Positions 18,000-26,798 of a stretch of 56,048 nucleotides of DNA are shown here, piece after piece; positions within the stretch are counted from its first letter, which is position 1; each line of letters opens with the position of its first letter. Source of the DNA: an uncultured Saprospiraceae bacterium (GTDB taxonomy: Bacteria > Bacteroidota > Bacteroidia > Chitinophagales > Saprospiraceae); assembly GCA_938018185.1 (NCBI GenBank), contig CALIIW010000062.1, forward strand, positions 1 to 56,048, read 5' to 3'. The position numbers and the translations under genes were made by a program. The notes under the pieces are model-generated. The model worked only from the letters and a program-made list of their open reading frames with translations. It was not told the origin of the DNA and ran no database searches.

Positions 18000-19774
18000 A
18001 ACTTATTTTTAGTAAAAAATTCACCTTAGGTTTGTTAATACTGCTGCCAGTATTAATAGGTCTAGTTGCTTATTATATGGTTTGGCTTAGCCAAGAAGAG
18101 CGATTGTGGGGCTATTTACCTATGCTTATTTATGGTCTTGGTTGGATGTTTATCCTAGCTCTTTTTTCAAAGTTTTTTTATCGGGATAATAAACAACTTC
18201 GATATTTTGGTCTAAGTTGCCTTTCAAGTTTTCTATTGTACTTAGGATTCCCGACAATGCCTTTTACAATCTTGATGTTTGTAGCATTTGTTCCACTACT
18301 TATCGTTGAATCAGAGATTGCTAAACATGAAATCAAACCTTTTTGGAAGGTTTGGAGGTATGTTTATAGTAGTTTTGTTATTTGGAATATTCTATCAACC
18401 TTTTGGGTAGGAAATACATCATTTGCACCAGGAGTATTTGCTGTGATTGTCAATTCATTTTTAATGAGTATTCCTTTTATGTTATTCCATGTAAGCAAGA
18501 AGTATTTTAGTCAAAAGTTTGAATGGTTAATCTTCGCCGCTTATTGGATTAGTTTTGAAAAGCTCCACCAATCTTGGGAGTTAAGCTGGACATGGCTGAC
18601 TTTAGGCAATTCTTTTTGTATGATCCCATCTTGTGTTCAATGGTATGAATACACGGGAGTATTTGGTGGGACCTTGTGGATCATTATTTTAAACTTCATG
18701 CTTTTTAAGTTTTACAATAATAAGTCAAGTCTTAATCTAAAAAGTTTATTTCCAAGTATTGCCTGTTTGGTGATACCCATCTTGGCTTCTCTTTCTTTAT
18801 ATTTTGCTTACGTGGAAAAAGGAGTAGAACAAGAAGTTTTGATACTTCAGCCAAATTATGAGCCACATTATCAAAAGTTTAAGGTTCCAAGAAATGCACA
18901 ATTCAAACAGTTTTCAAAGTTGGCAAAAGCTGGATTGAAAGAAACTACGGACTATTTATTGTTTCCAGAAACATCTTTTAATAGATTAAGAGTCAATGAT
19001 TTGGAAAAGGAAGGTCTTATTAGAAAACTAAGACAATTGGCAGCTCCATATCCTAAGTTAAAGTTAGTAGTTGGAGTAAATGCTCATAAAATTTTTGAAG
19101 AAGGGGAGGAAATGCCTATACAAACGATACGTGAATATGGCGAAGGTAAAAAGAAAATATACTTAGAAGCGTATAATGCAGCCATTCAAATATCTCAGAA
19201 AGACAGTGTTAGTTTTTACAAAAAATCAATACTTGTTCCAGGAGCAGAAATTTTTCCTTACAAGAATTTTTTCAGATTTATGAAACCATTGGTAGATCAA
19301 CTTGGGGGTACCCTTGGAGGGAATGGCACTCAAAAAAGTAGATCTGTATTTTGGAATGAAAATAAAGAACTTGCAGTAGCACCTGTGATTTGTTATGAGT
19401 CAATTTACGGAGAATATTGTACAGAATACATTCGTAAAGGAGCGAATGCAATTTTTATCATGACGAATGACGGATGGTGGGATGATACAGCTGGTCATAA
19501 ACAACATCACCACTTTGCTAGACTAAGAGCCATTGAAACTAGAAGGGCTATTGCACGATCTGCAAATACTGGTTTTTCATCTTTTATCAACCAAAGAGGG
19601 GATGTAGTTTCGAAGACTGGATACGAAGAGGAAGCCGCTCATTTAGGAACAATCAAAATGAATGATGAAATAACATTTTATACCTTATGGGGAGATATGA
19701 TTGCTAGAATAGCTTTCTTTGCGGCTATCGTTTTTATATTAAATAGTATTGTGAAAGGCCTAATGAAAAAATAA
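17984..19774 (+). CDS. lnt: Apolipoprotein N-acyltransferase
   Basis: Lnt adds the third acyl chain to the N-terminal cysteine of lipoproteins on the periplasmic side of the inner membrane. The N-terminal ~280 residues contain about seven hydrophobic segments. The nitrilase-like domain follows, with the catalytic triad visible as Glu329 (LLFPETSFN), Lys413 or Lys414 (FYKKSILVPG) and Cys470 (VICYESIYG). Further family text is IMTNDGWWDDTAGHKQHH and AIETRRAIARSANTG. At 596 residues it is longer than the E. coli protein (~512), as is common in Bacteroidota. The start lies inside metG, suggesting co-translation. It converges on the next minus-strand gene with a 2-base gap. Confidence 0.95.
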   Translation: MGSKVELIFSKKFTLGLLILLPVLIGLVAYYMVWLSQEERLWGYLPMLIYGLGWMFILALFSKFFYRDNKQLRYFGLSCLSSFLLYLGFPTMPFTILMFVAFVPLLIVESEIAKHEIKPFWKVWRYVYSSFVIWNILSTFWVGNTSFAPGVFAVIVNSFLMSIPFMLFHVSKKYFSQKFEWLIFAAYWISFEKLHQSWELSWTWLTLGNSFCMIPSCVQWYEYTGVFGGTLWIIILNFMLFKFYNNKSSLNLKSLFPSIACLVIPILASLSLYFAYVEKGVEQEVLILQPNYEPHYQKFKVPRNAQFKQFSKLAKAGLKETTDYLLFPETSFNRLRVNDLEKEGLIRKLRQLAAPYPKLKLVVGVNAHKIFEEGEEMPIQTIREYGEGKKKIYLEAYNAAIQISQKDSVSFYKKSILVPGAEIFPYKNFFRFMKPLVDQLGGTLGGNGTQKSRSVFWNENKELAVAPVICYESIYGEYCTEYIRKGANAIFIMTNDGWWDDTAGHKQHHHFARLRAIETRRAIARSANTGFSSFINQRGDVVSKTGYEEEAAHLGTIKMNDEITFYTLWGDMIARIAFFAAIVFILNSIVKGLMKK

Positions 19775-19776
19775 GC

Positions 19777-20391
19777 CTATCTCATTTTTGGTCTACGTCT
19801 TTTACCACCAGGTTTTAATGGCATGCCTCCCTTGTTCATTCCTCTGGCTTGTTTGATTGAACCCCTGTTTTTCATAACCTTATCAAACTCTGAAATCTGT
19901 TCTTTTAGTTGTGGTGTTTTAACCTTTAGATTCTTTAAGGTTCTATGTTGCAATTGTGCTGCTTGCCATTTGCCTCTGTTGGCATGAATAGAAGCCAATT
20001 GAAGTGCTACCATAGCTTTCTCATCATCTGATGGAAGATCAATTGATTGTGCTATTTCTAAGTACTTTTCTGCTGCTTCATGATCCTTGCTATTCATTGC
20101 CAAAGAACCTTTCAGTAAATAGTACAGAGCTTTATATGTTTTATAGAGCCAATCTGGTTTGAAAGTAAGATCCAATCTCTTTTCGGCTTCTTCAAATTTC
20201 ATGGACTGAATAAGTACTGAAGTAGATTGGACTGTTCCCATCATTATATAACCTCCCAACATAATAATCCCTAATAACCAAAATGGAAATGCATACCAAA
20301 AGCCAAATCCGCTAAGAGCAGTTAAAATAATACCGCCAATAAAGCCTAGAGCAATCAAAGCAAATCTTAAATAGATATTTATTGAAAACAT
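19777..20391 (-). CDS. Membrane-anchored TPR-like protein of unknown function
   Basis: Two hydrophobic segments near the N-terminus (about residues 8-27 and 33-54) are followed by a helical region (about 60-170) with TPR-like pairs such as EEAEKRLDLTF, KDHEAAEKYLEIAQ and GKWQAAQLQHRTL. The C-terminus is strongly basic (GGKRRRPKMR). The soluble part is probably cytoplasmic. No enzyme motif is present. The gene lies 59 bases downstream of the spermidine-synthase-like gene. CAAAGAAA at 20423-20430 is one base from a minus-strand -7 box, so it may have its own promoter. Confidence 0.75.
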   Translation of the reverse strand: MFSINIYLRFALIALGFIGGIILTALSGFGFWYAFPFWLLGIIMLGGYIMMGTVQSTSVLIQSMKFEEAEKRLDLTFKPDWLYKTYKALYYLLKGSLAMNSKDHEAAEKYLEIAQSIDLPSDDEKAMVALQLASIHANRGKWQAAQLQHRTLKNLKVKTPQLKEQISEFDKVMKNRGSIKQARGMNKGGMPLKPGGKRRRPKMR

Positions 20392-20450
20392 ATGTTTTAA
20401 GTTTTATAGTGTAAAATTACAACAAAGAAAGTCATTAGCCTAACCAAAAA

Positions 20451-21137
20451 TTAATAGTTCAAAAGATTTTGAGAATTACTTATAAGCATTAGGTTTTTAT
20501 GTAATGTCAAAGCTTCACTTTTTGGGAAGTTTTTTTTGAAGATATTGTTAAAATATGCCCTTGAATTTTTTAAACTTTGTTCATCATTGGCAAGGGTATT
20601 CATTATTACTAAACTGTTTTCCGAAATCAATAAATTTTTGATCTTTTCTAAAAAAGCACTGGTCAAAAGCTCAACTGGAATTACATCATCAATGAAGACA
20701 TCTATAATGACCAATTCATATTGATCTAAACAAGATTGGACAAAAGCATTTGCATCTGCGGATACCATTTGAACAGCTCCTTTGATTTCATCAATTATAT
20801 ACTTATTAGCTAAATATATTACTTCTTCATCTTTTTCTATCCCTACATAGAGTAAATCAGTATCTGTTTTTTTTTCTAACAATATTGGAATTGAACCAAG
20901 ACCAAATCCTAGAATTAAAACTTTTGTTTGCTTTAAGAATGAAAAGTCTAGACGATCGAAAAGGAGAGAAAAGTTTTTATACAAATCTCCATAGGAATAA
21001 ATTGCATTAGCAGAACAGAGTTGCAATCGTCCTTTGCTAAGAATTATATGCAGCTCGTCGTTTAGTTCTGAGGAAGAACTTTCAATATATATATCAGTAA
21101 AATAACTTGCAAGTTTTTTCCAAAATGGAAACTTCAT
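20451..21137 (-). CDS. Spermidine-synthase-like SAM-binding protein
   Basis: The 228-residue product has a Rossmann-type methyltransferase/aminopropyltransferase fold: KVLILGFGLGSIPILL as the nucleotide-binding glycine loop (about residues 71-86), YVGIEKDEEVI with the acidic residue after strand 2, VSADANAFV and YELVIIDVFIDD. It resembles the spermine/spermidine synthase family, but the N-terminal beta domain of true SpeE is reduced and its polyamine-binding residues could not be confirmed. Substrate and reaction are unknown. It starts 12 bases after the stop of the GlmU-like gene and is probably co-transcribed with it. Confidence 0.7.
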   Translation of the reverse strand: MKFPFWKKLASYFTDIYIESSSSELNDELHIILSKGRLQLCSANAIYSYGDLYKNFSLLFDRLDFSFLKQTKVLILGFGLGSIPILLEKKTDTDLLYVGIEKDEEVIYLANKYIIDEIKGAVQMVSADANAFVQSCLDQYELVIIDVFIDDVIPVELLTSAFLEKIKNLLISENSLVIMNTLANDEQSLKNSRAYFNNIFKKNFPKSEALTLHKNLMLISNSQNLLNY

Positions 21138-21149
21138 TTGGAATTTTGT

Positions 21150-22376
21150 TTAAGGTCTAGAAGGTGTAGCCTCAGCTTCCCAGCTCCTATATTTAGATGA
21201 CAATTCAAATACATGCTTAAGAATGTTTTTATCTAACTCATCTAATTCTATATCCCTTCTTTTCATCACCTTTTCTGCAGTGTCAAAGGCTTTATCTAAT
21301 ACATAGGTTTTATATCCTGATCCAGGTCCTCCCCAGGTGAAAGATGGAATAAAATTTCTTGGATAGCCAGCACCATATAAATTGTTAAATACTCCAACTA
21401 CTGTCCCAGTATTATACATGGTATTGATTCCGCATTTAGAATGGTCACCCATTATCAAACCACAAAATTGAAGACCGGTTCTTTGAAACCCTTCTTTTTC
21501 ATAACTCCACAGTTTTATTTCTGCATAGTTATTTTTCAAGTTTGAGCAATTAGTATCGGCACCTAAATTACACCATTCACCAATGACCGAATTGCCTAAA
21601 TATCCATCATGACCTTTATTGGAATAAGATTGGAAAACAACGTTACTTATTTCTCCACCAACTTTACAAAAAGGACCGACAGTAGTACCACCATAAATTT
21701 TTGCACCCATTTTTACAACTGCATTGTCAAGAATTGCAATTGGTCCCCTAAGCATACTCCCATCTAAAATTTTTGCATTTTTGCCGATGTAAATAGGGCC
21801 AGTGGAAGCATTTAAAATGCAAGGGGAAATCTCGGCTCCTTCTTCAATAAAAATATTCTCTGGACAAACAGCTTGGACAAAATTGGGTATTGGTTCTGAT
21901 TCACGATTTTTGGTTAAGATCTCAAAATCACTTTCAATCGCTTGGGCATTTAAAGAAAAAATATCAGTTACCTTATTTATTTTCAGGAAAGGCGTATCTC
22001 CAACTTCAAAACCTGCTAATTCATCGATATCCTCATTTGAGATAAGATGATCAAATTGCTCCCTATTCAGATAAGCTGCAATCAAATCTCCATTTAACAA
22101 TAAAGCTTCATTTTCCTCTAGCTGAGAGATGAGCCTATTTAAGTGATAAGATGGAAGGACTGACCCATTTATGACAAGATTTTTCTCTTCTATATTTATG
22201 GTATACTTAGCGGACAAATAATCTTGAGTAATATGGGATGCTTTAGCCTTTAAGGCTCTTTCCCATTTTTCTTTAATGGTAAGAATACCAATTCTTATAT
22301 TTCCAACAGGTTTGGTGTAGGTAAGCGGCAGTAGATGATCTCTTATATCATCATCAAAAAGGATAACATTAGTCAT
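21150..22376 (-). CDS. GlmU-like putative sugar nucleotidyltransferase with left-handed beta-helix
   Basis: The protein begins with MTNVILFDDDIRDHLLPLTY, a form of nucleotidyltransferase N-terminus common in Bacteroidota GlmU-like proteins, followed by a region without a clear GlmU GxGTRM loop. From about residue 180 it has hexapeptide repeats (IYIGKNAKILDGSMLRGP, IAILDNAVVKMGAKIYG, TTVGPFCKVGGEI) typical of a left-handed beta-helix acyltransferase. It may modify a sugar phosphate, but the substrate is not known. A longer reading frame would start at 22427, but that lies inside the terminator hairpin at 22408-22450. The ATG at 22376 is therefore the start, giving 408 residues. Confidence 0.85.
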   Translation of the reverse strand: MTNVILFDDDIRDHLLPLTYTKPVGNIRIGILTIKEKWERALKAKASHITQDYLSAKYTINIEEKNLVINGSVLPSYHLNRLISQLEENEALLLNGDLIAAYLNREQFDHLISNEDIDELAGFEVGDTPFLKINKVTDIFSLNAQAIESDFEILTKNRESEPIPNFVQAVCPENIFIEEGAEISPCILNASTGPIYIGKNAKILDGSMLRGPIAILDNAVVKMGAKIYGGTTVGPFCKVGGEISNVVFQSYSNKGHDGYLGNSVIGEWCNLGADTNCSNLKNNYAEIKLWSYEKEGFQRTGLQFCGLIMGDHSKCGINTMYNTGTVVGVFNNLYGAGYPRNFIPSFTWGGPGSGYKTYVLDKAFDTAEKVMKRRDIELDELDKNILKHVFELSSKYRSWEAEATPSRP

Positions 22377-22407
22377 GAAACCTGAGCGTATTGATTTAAT
22401 AAAATGG

Positions 22408-22450
22408 TAAAAAAAAAGACTCCACAATTTTGAAGCAAATAGTGGAGTCT
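22408..22450 (-). terminator. Rho-independent terminator of rpmE
   Basis: AGACTCCAC (22417-22425) pairs with GTGGAGTCT (22442-22450), a 9-base-pair stem with a 16-base loop. On the minus strand the stem is followed by a run of T residues (A-run 22409-22417 on the plus strand). It separates the rpmE transcript from the GlmU-like gene. Confidence 0.88.
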
Positions 22451-22475
22451 CTTTATATATCTTTAAAAATAAATT

Positions 22476-22802
22476 TTAAGCTTCTTTATTCTCCTCATTT
22501 TTTGCATCCTCTGCTTCTTGTGCCTCTTGTTCGTCACTCTTAGCTTTAGCGAATTTGGTATTTTTGAATCTCTTATTAAATTTATCGATTCTACCTGCAG
22601 TATCAACAAATTTCATCTTACCAGTAAAAAATGGATGAGAATCAGATGAAATTTCTAATTTTATCAATGGATATTCGTTTCCGTCTTCGTAAACAATAGT
22701 ATCCTTTGATGGAGCACAAGATTGGGTAATAAATACCTTATCAGTAGATAGGTCTTTAAAAACTACCTTTCTATAATTATCTGGATGAATATCTTTCTTC
22801 AT
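22476..22802 (-). CDS. rpmE: 50S ribosomal protein L31, type B
   Basis: The product starts [20 protein letters not shown] and contains [22 protein letters not shown], which is typical of the zinc-free type B form of bL31; the CxxC pair of type A is absent. The start is set at 22802 because the family begins with MKKxIHP and because an exact -7 box lies at 22823-22830. A longer frame to 22865 would include that box. The protein has 108 residues, longer than the usual ~80-90, owing to an acidic C-terminal tail (about 88-108) rich in Glu, Asp and Ala. Confidence 0.95.
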   Translation of the reverse strand: MKKDIHPDNYRKVVFKDLSTDKVFITQSCAPSKDTIVYEDGNEYPLIKLEISSDSHPFFTGKMKFVDTAGRIDKFNKRFKNTKFAKAKSDEQEAQEAEDAKNEENKEA

Positions 22803-22822
22803 GATTAGTTTAAATTTGCGCA

Positions 22823-22830
22823 CAAAGATA
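22823..22830 (-). promoter_or_regulatory. Predicted -7 box of rpmE
   Basis: On the minus strand this reads TATCTTTG, an exact TAnnTTTG match, 20 bases upstream of the start codon. About 18 bases further upstream is GTTTAC (22849-22854), a weak -33 candidate. Confidence 0.65.
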
Positions 22831-22880
22831 CAATAATTTATACTAAGTGTAAACGGCTTTCGCAACTATTTTTCATAAAA

Positions 22881-25181
22881 TTATATTGCTATTGGGGCCA
22901 TTAATACCTCATCAGGGATTCCAAAGGCCTCAACTAGAGGTAAGGCTTGTTGCCTAACATCTGCACATAATTCATCAATAAGGCTCCTAATTGCCTTAGT
23001 TTTGCTAGGATTCATGTATTCGGCTTCAAGAAAAAAGCCTTTATGACCTTCTATTGTATGCAGTGCATAGAGTCGGCATAGCTTCTTAAGCATATTTTTA
23101 CAGGTGATATCCTGGGTATTTTTGACTTGAGAAATGAATTTTTCTAGAACAATTCTTTCAATATGCGCCTCCGCCAGAGCCAGCATATGCGTCTGGCACT
23201 TAAGAAATGCTGTAGTTGAGGATTTTGTTGCTTTAATATGGCCACGCATCCTTTGACTAGCAGTATATAAAAGTTTTTGTTCTCGATACCTAAAAGCTGA
23301 CATTTGAAAATGGGCACTTAATAAATGTTTTCGATCTGATTTTCTTTTTGAGATAGGATTGCGCTCAAAGACATTTGTGCTTAGTTGCGAAGAAAGCATT
23401 TTTAAAACGGCAATAAATCCATCATCATGGAATTCTTTACTAAAATTTGATAAGATTCCCTTGGCGACTAATTGCATCAAAACTGTATTATCACCTTCGA
23501 ATGTGGTAAAAATATCTGTATCTGCTTTTAAGTCTGCAATCCGATTTTCATTAAGGTATCCTTTACCACCACAGGCTTCTCGACATTCTTGGAGTGCTTG
23601 GGTGGTAAACCATGTTGCATAGGATTTCATCCCTGCTGCTGTTCCTTCGATCCTTCGCAAATCGTTATTTAAGTTCTTGGTATAATCCTTAGATAAATCA
23701 CTAAGTGCAAAATCCAAAGCATAAGCTTTAGCCAATAGTGGCATCAATCTCCTTTGGTGGGTTGGATAATCAAGAAGCAGAGTTTCTTTCTGACCCTCTT
23801 TAGAAGCAAACTGTCTTCTTTTTGTTGCATGCTTAACTGCAATACATATCCCTGTTTTAGCAGCACTCAATCCAGCTCTAGGGACACAAACTCTTCCTCC
23901 AACAAGTGTTCCTAGCATTGTAAAAAATCGCTTTGAAGGATTTTTTATTGGACTAACATAGCTACCTGTTTCATCTACATCTCCAAATCTATTAAGTAGG
24001 TTTTCTTTCGGAATTCTAACTTTGTCAAACCAAATTCTACCATTGTCAACCCCATTCAATCCTAGTTTGTAACCACAGTCTTCAACCTTAACTCCAGGCA
24101 ATAATTTGTGCGTTTGGTCTCTAAGTGGAACCAATAGTGCATGGACTCCATGGTTTTCTCCATCTACGATCAACTGAGCGAAAACAGAAGCCATTTTACT
24201 ATGAAGTGCATTTCCAATATATTCTTTACCATCTTCTTCAGTTGGTGTATGTATTATAAATTCTTTTGTATTGGCATCATAAGTAGCGGTCGTTTTTAAA
24301 CCTCTAACATTTGAACCATGTCCAGTTTCAGTCATCGCAAAACAGCCCGCAAGTTTTAATTCCCCGATTGCCTGCAAATGCTTATCGTGATGAGTCTTAG
24401 TTCCTAACCATAAAACCGAGCCTCCAAATAAACCAAATTGAACACCGAATTTTATAGCTAAACTTAGATCATGGTAACCGAGCATTTCAAAAAATGCGCT
24501 GTATTTTCCCATGTCATTTTCTCCACCATAGCTAGTAGGGTAGGAGAGTGCTCCAAGACCTTGTTTCGCAAGTTCCTTGCACCAGTTCATTATTTGGGTC
24601 CTATATGCATCCTTATCTCTAATGACCTCCATTCTGAACTCTGGGTAAGACATCAAAGTTCTTATCTTATTTTTAAATTCGTGGAATTCATCATCCAATA
24701 ATCTACACATATTTTGCACATCAAATTCTGAATCCAATTCCTCTTCCGATTCATCAAAGAGCTTTCGATGTGCTTCAATGTTTGAGATCCCTAATTTTTC
24801 TTGGAGTTCATCCAAAGCAGCTTTGGTTTGATCGGATGTCCAGTAACTTACATCTTCACAATCGTCACATGACCTTGCCATCATGAGACCAAGTTCAATT
24901 AAATCTTCTTTCTGCTTAGAATTTGCATTCTTACAAAGATCAAATATTAATGTTTTCCAATGCTCAAATGTTTCCTCATCTGGAGGGGTTCCAGGATCGC
25001 ACCATTTTTTGAGTTGCGTTTTATCATCTCCTGTTAAAAATGAAAATTCTTCTAATTTTTGAAGAATAACTTCAGATTCTCTTGGGCTAAGTATACCGTC
25101 AGACCAACCAATATAAATCAAAGGCAAAAGACTCATTGTTCCTGCACTATATTGTTTATGCAACAAAGCTGATGGGCTCAT
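22881..25181 (-). CDS. Acyl-CoA dehydrogenase/oxidase family protein with N-terminal TerB-like region
   Basis: From about residue 150 the protein follows the acyl-CoA dehydrogenase superfamily and looks most like the acyl-CoA oxidase branch: FAMTETGHGSNVRGLKTTAT (FAD/substrate region), CGYKLGLNGVDNGRIWFD, ACGGKGYLNENRIADLKAD and FTTFEGDNTVLMQ. The first ~110 residues are helical and acidic (IGWSDGILSPRESEVI...) and resemble a TerB-type domain, an addition not usual for this enzyme family. It likely oxidises an acyl-CoA in fatty-acid breakdown with FAD. Whether electrons go to O2 or to an electron-transfer flavoprotein is unknown. The total is 766 residues. CAAAGATT (25187-25194) on the plus strand is one base from a minus-strand -7 box only 5 bases before the ATG. 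Confidence 0.88.
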   Translation of the reverse strand: MSPSALLHKQYSAGTMSLLPLIYIGWSDGILSPRESEVILQKLEEFSFLTGDDKTQLKKWCDPGTPPDEETFEHWKTLIFDLCKNANSKQKEDLIELGLMMARSCDDCEDVSYWTSDQTKAALDELQEKLGISNIEAHRKLFDESEEELDSEFDVQNMCRLLDDEFHEFKNKIRTLMSYPEFRMEVIRDKDAYRTQIMNWCKELAKQGLGALSYPTSYGGENDMGKYSAFFEMLGYHDLSLAIKFGVQFGLFGGSVLWLGTKTHHDKHLQAIGELKLAGCFAMTETGHGSNVRGLKTTATYDANTKEFIIHTPTEEDGKEYIGNALHSKMASVFAQLIVDGENHGVHALLVPLRDQTHKLLPGVKVEDCGYKLGLNGVDNGRIWFDKVRIPKENLLNRFGDVDETGSYVSPIKNPSKRFFTMLGTLVGGRVCVPRAGLSAAKTGICIAVKHATKRRQFASKEGQKETLLLDYPTHQRRLMPLLAKAYALDFALSDLSKDYTKNLNNDLRRIEGTAAGMKSYATWFTTQALQECREACGGKGYLNENRIADLKADTDIFTTFEGDNTVLMQLVAKGILSNFSKEFHDDGFIAVLKMLSSQLSTNVFERNPISKRKSDRKHLLSAHFQMSAFRYREQKLLYTASQRMRGHIKATKSSTTAFLKCQTHMLALAEAHIERIVLEKFISQVKNTQDITCKNMLKKLCRLYALHTIEGHKGFFLEAEYMNPSKTKAIRSLIDELCADVRQQALPLVEAFGIPDEVLMAPIAI

Positions 25182-25220
25182 AAATACAAAGATTTTGAAT
25201 TTTAACTAGTCTTAAAGATA

Positions 25221-25253
25221 GGGAAAAAAAGATCCCGAAGCATTGCTTCGGGA
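25221..25253 (-). terminator. Strong terminator with no gene directly upstream
   Basis: TCCCGAAGC (25233-25241) pairs with GCTTCGGGA (25245-25253) around a 3-base loop. On the minus strand it is followed by TCTTTTTTT. It lies 52 bases upstream of the acyl-CoA oxidase-like start. The previous minus-strand gene already has its own terminator at 25437-25459. Confidence 0.8.
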
Positions 25254-25426
25254 CAGGGTGAATGTATTCAAGTTAACTCCTTTATTAGTATGATAAATGT
25301 TTAGATTAGGATAAACCTAATGAAATCAACTATTCTTGAGTATTTGAATATTTGTGTTTAGCATAAGCTAAACCGTGTTTAATCTTTGAAAGGCAAATTG
25401 GATGCCAAACATTAGAATTTATTGTG
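25254..25426 (-). ncRNA. Candidate small RNA between two terminators
   Basis: The segment lies between one terminator and the next on the minus strand and contains short hairpins but no ORF; the longest ATG frame seen has 12 codons. A strong terminator makes sense only if something is transcribed into it. No exact TAnnTTTG box was found (the closest reads TAATGTTTG, with one extra spacer base). Read-through from the upstream gene with a back-up terminator is an equally simple explanation. No known RNA family was recognised. Confidence 0.3.
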
Positions 25427-25459
25427 ATATAAAAAAAGACCACCCTAAAAGGATGGTCT
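25427..25459 (-). terminator. Rho-independent terminator of the glucosaminidase gene
   Basis: AGACCACCCT (25437-25446) pairs with AGGATGGTCT (25450-25459) with one mismatch and a 3-base loop. On the minus strand a T-run follows. It is about 100 bases downstream of the stop at 25557. Confidence 0.85.
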
Positions 25460-25556
25460 CAACTAAAGAGGCTCACGAAATTAAGAACTACTTACTATAA
25501 TTTCAATGATTCGGCGTGTTCAGGGATTATAAAGTGACTAAAAATTCAACAACTTC

Positions 25557-26486
25557 TTAACTTGTTTGGATTGGGGAAATAATATCCAATTCATACAAGC
25601 GATATTTCTCAATTAGTTTGATAAGTTTTCTGCTATAGTTTTTATCTGTAGCGTATCCAGCCTTTTGCAGGCCTTCTGCCCATTTTTTATAATCATTTCC
25701 AAAATTTTGCAAATGCTGGTAACGTTCATTGTTCAGAAATTTGCTATGATCTCTCCAGCTTTCCCAAGAACTTTGATAATTCCTGAAAAAATCTTTGTGG
25801 TGGTCATCTGACATGTTAGAACAATGATTTTTGCTACAAATTTTAGAAAAACACTTTAATCCAAAATGGTTGTTGTTTTTAAGGCATAATGTGCTTTTTC
25901 CTACATTTGATTCTAGGAGTGCTTGCGCCATTTTAATACTGGCAGGAATCCCAAATTTTGACATTTCTATTTTGGCGACAACATCAAACCTTTCTATATA
26001 AGCTAAAGCTTTTCTATTCAGTTGTGGGTTGATTGAAGCAGTTGTTTTAGCTTCTTTTACAGGTTCGTCTTGCTTGACAAATTTTGAAGGCATGATTTCA
26101 AAAGTTGCAGGCTCTTTTGGAGAGTTGTTCTCTTCACTATCTGTAATAATACTTTGACTTTCGCTCTTTACTAGGACTAAAGATTGCTTGTTAGAAGCAA
26201 TAAAATAGATCAAAAGCCCAAAGGTTCCATACTTTAGGAACGGTCTAGCTTTTTTTGATTTTAAAACTTCAAATAAAAAGGATAACAAGCGACCCAGAAT
26301 TCTCCATAGATACAGGAAAGCCTCAAAAATCTTTTGAGAGGAGTAACTAATGTATTCCTCTACTTTTTGATCAGAAAACTGTTCGTTTTCTTTTCTGAAT
26401 TGCTGTTCCATACCAAGGATCTCAAATTCTATTTCTCTTGAGCTGTTTTTTTTAAACAAAGGTGTCTGGCTGTTAAAGTGATTCAT
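25557..26486 (-). CDS. Glucosaminidase-domain peptidoglycan hydrolase, membrane-anchored
   Basis: The C-terminal half (about residues 155-300) is a glucosaminidase/FlgJ-like domain. It has the catalytic-type glutamate in MAQALLESNVGKS, the block NNNHFGLKC and the family-typical ending KWAEGLQKAGYATDKNYSRKL. Four cysteines cluster in CFSKICSKNHCSN and just before it, and may form disulfides. Upstream are a soluble N-terminus, a hydrophobic stretch (about 85-105) that should anchor it, and a low-complexity linker. It probably cleaves glycan strands in the periplasm. The start is set at 26486 because a -7 box occupies 26519-26526; a longer frame would start inside that box. The length is 309 residues. 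Confidence 0.88.
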   Translation of the reverse strand: MNHFNSQTPLFKKNSSREIEFEILGMEQQFRKENEQFSDQKVEEYISYSSQKIFEAFLYLWRILGRLLSFLFEVLKSKKARPFLKYGTFGLLIYFIASNKQSLVLVKSESQSIITDSEENNSPKEPATFEIMPSKFVKQDEPVKEAKTTASINPQLNRKALAYIERFDVVAKIEMSKFGIPASIKMAQALLESNVGKSTLCLKNNNHFGLKCFSKICSKNHCSNMSDDHHKDFFRNYQSSWESWRDHSKFLNNERYQHLQNFGNDYKKWAEGLQKAGYATDKNYSRKLIKLIEKYRLYELDIISPIQTS

Positions 26487-26518
26487 GATTATGGATTTAA
26501 AAATTAATAAGTACGACA

Positions 26519-26550
26519 CAAACATAAAACAAATTATTTATATAAACAAA
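26519..26550 (-). promoter_or_regulatory. Promoter of the glucosaminidase gene
   Basis: On the minus strand a -33 TTTG (26547-26550) is followed after 20 bases by a -7 TATGTTTG (26519-26526), an exact match to the Bacteroidota TTTG-N(19-21)-TAnnTTTG pattern. The predicted leader is about 27 bases. This decides the downstream start codon at 26486. Confidence 0.75.
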
Positions 26551-26798
26551 ATGTTTATAAAATATTTTATTCATCTTGCTAGTTATGTGTAAGTTATTGA
26601 AATGCAGTGAATTGTAAAAGTTTAAATGTTGGTAAGTATTGCTTTTTATTATTCAGGTATCTCATTTGTTTAAACATAACAGTATTAAATACGCCTAAAG
26701 CAAACAAAAAGTTTTAAGTTAGGTGAAGTATTTAGTTTTTATGATCAATCACAGGAGTTATGATTGTAAATAGTATGGTAAATAAAGAAAAGTAGGAA
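26551..26798. other. Intergenic sequence between cmk and the glucosaminidase promoter
   Basis: AT-rich, with no gene seen. A weak hairpin, CAATCA (26746-26751) with TGATTG (26761-26766), lies about 30 bases downstream of the cmk stop and lacks a T-run on the minus strand. No convincing cmk terminator was found. Confidence 0.5.

Larger units (their letters stand above)
25182..25556. other. Gene-free interval with two minus-strand terminators
   Basis: No open reading frame of convincing length was found in this 375-base interval. It holds two terminator-like hairpins that point the same way (25233-25253 and 25437-25459). Between them are three smaller hairpins: ATTAGG/CCTAAT (25305-25321), GTTTAGC/GCTAAAC (25356-25373) and GGCA/TGCC (25392-25406). 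Confidence 0.7.

Noticed and set aside
22377-22427. Longer N-terminus for the GlmU-like protein
   Set aside because: The extra codons run through the rpmE terminator hairpin, and the family N-terminus begins at MTNVILFDDD.
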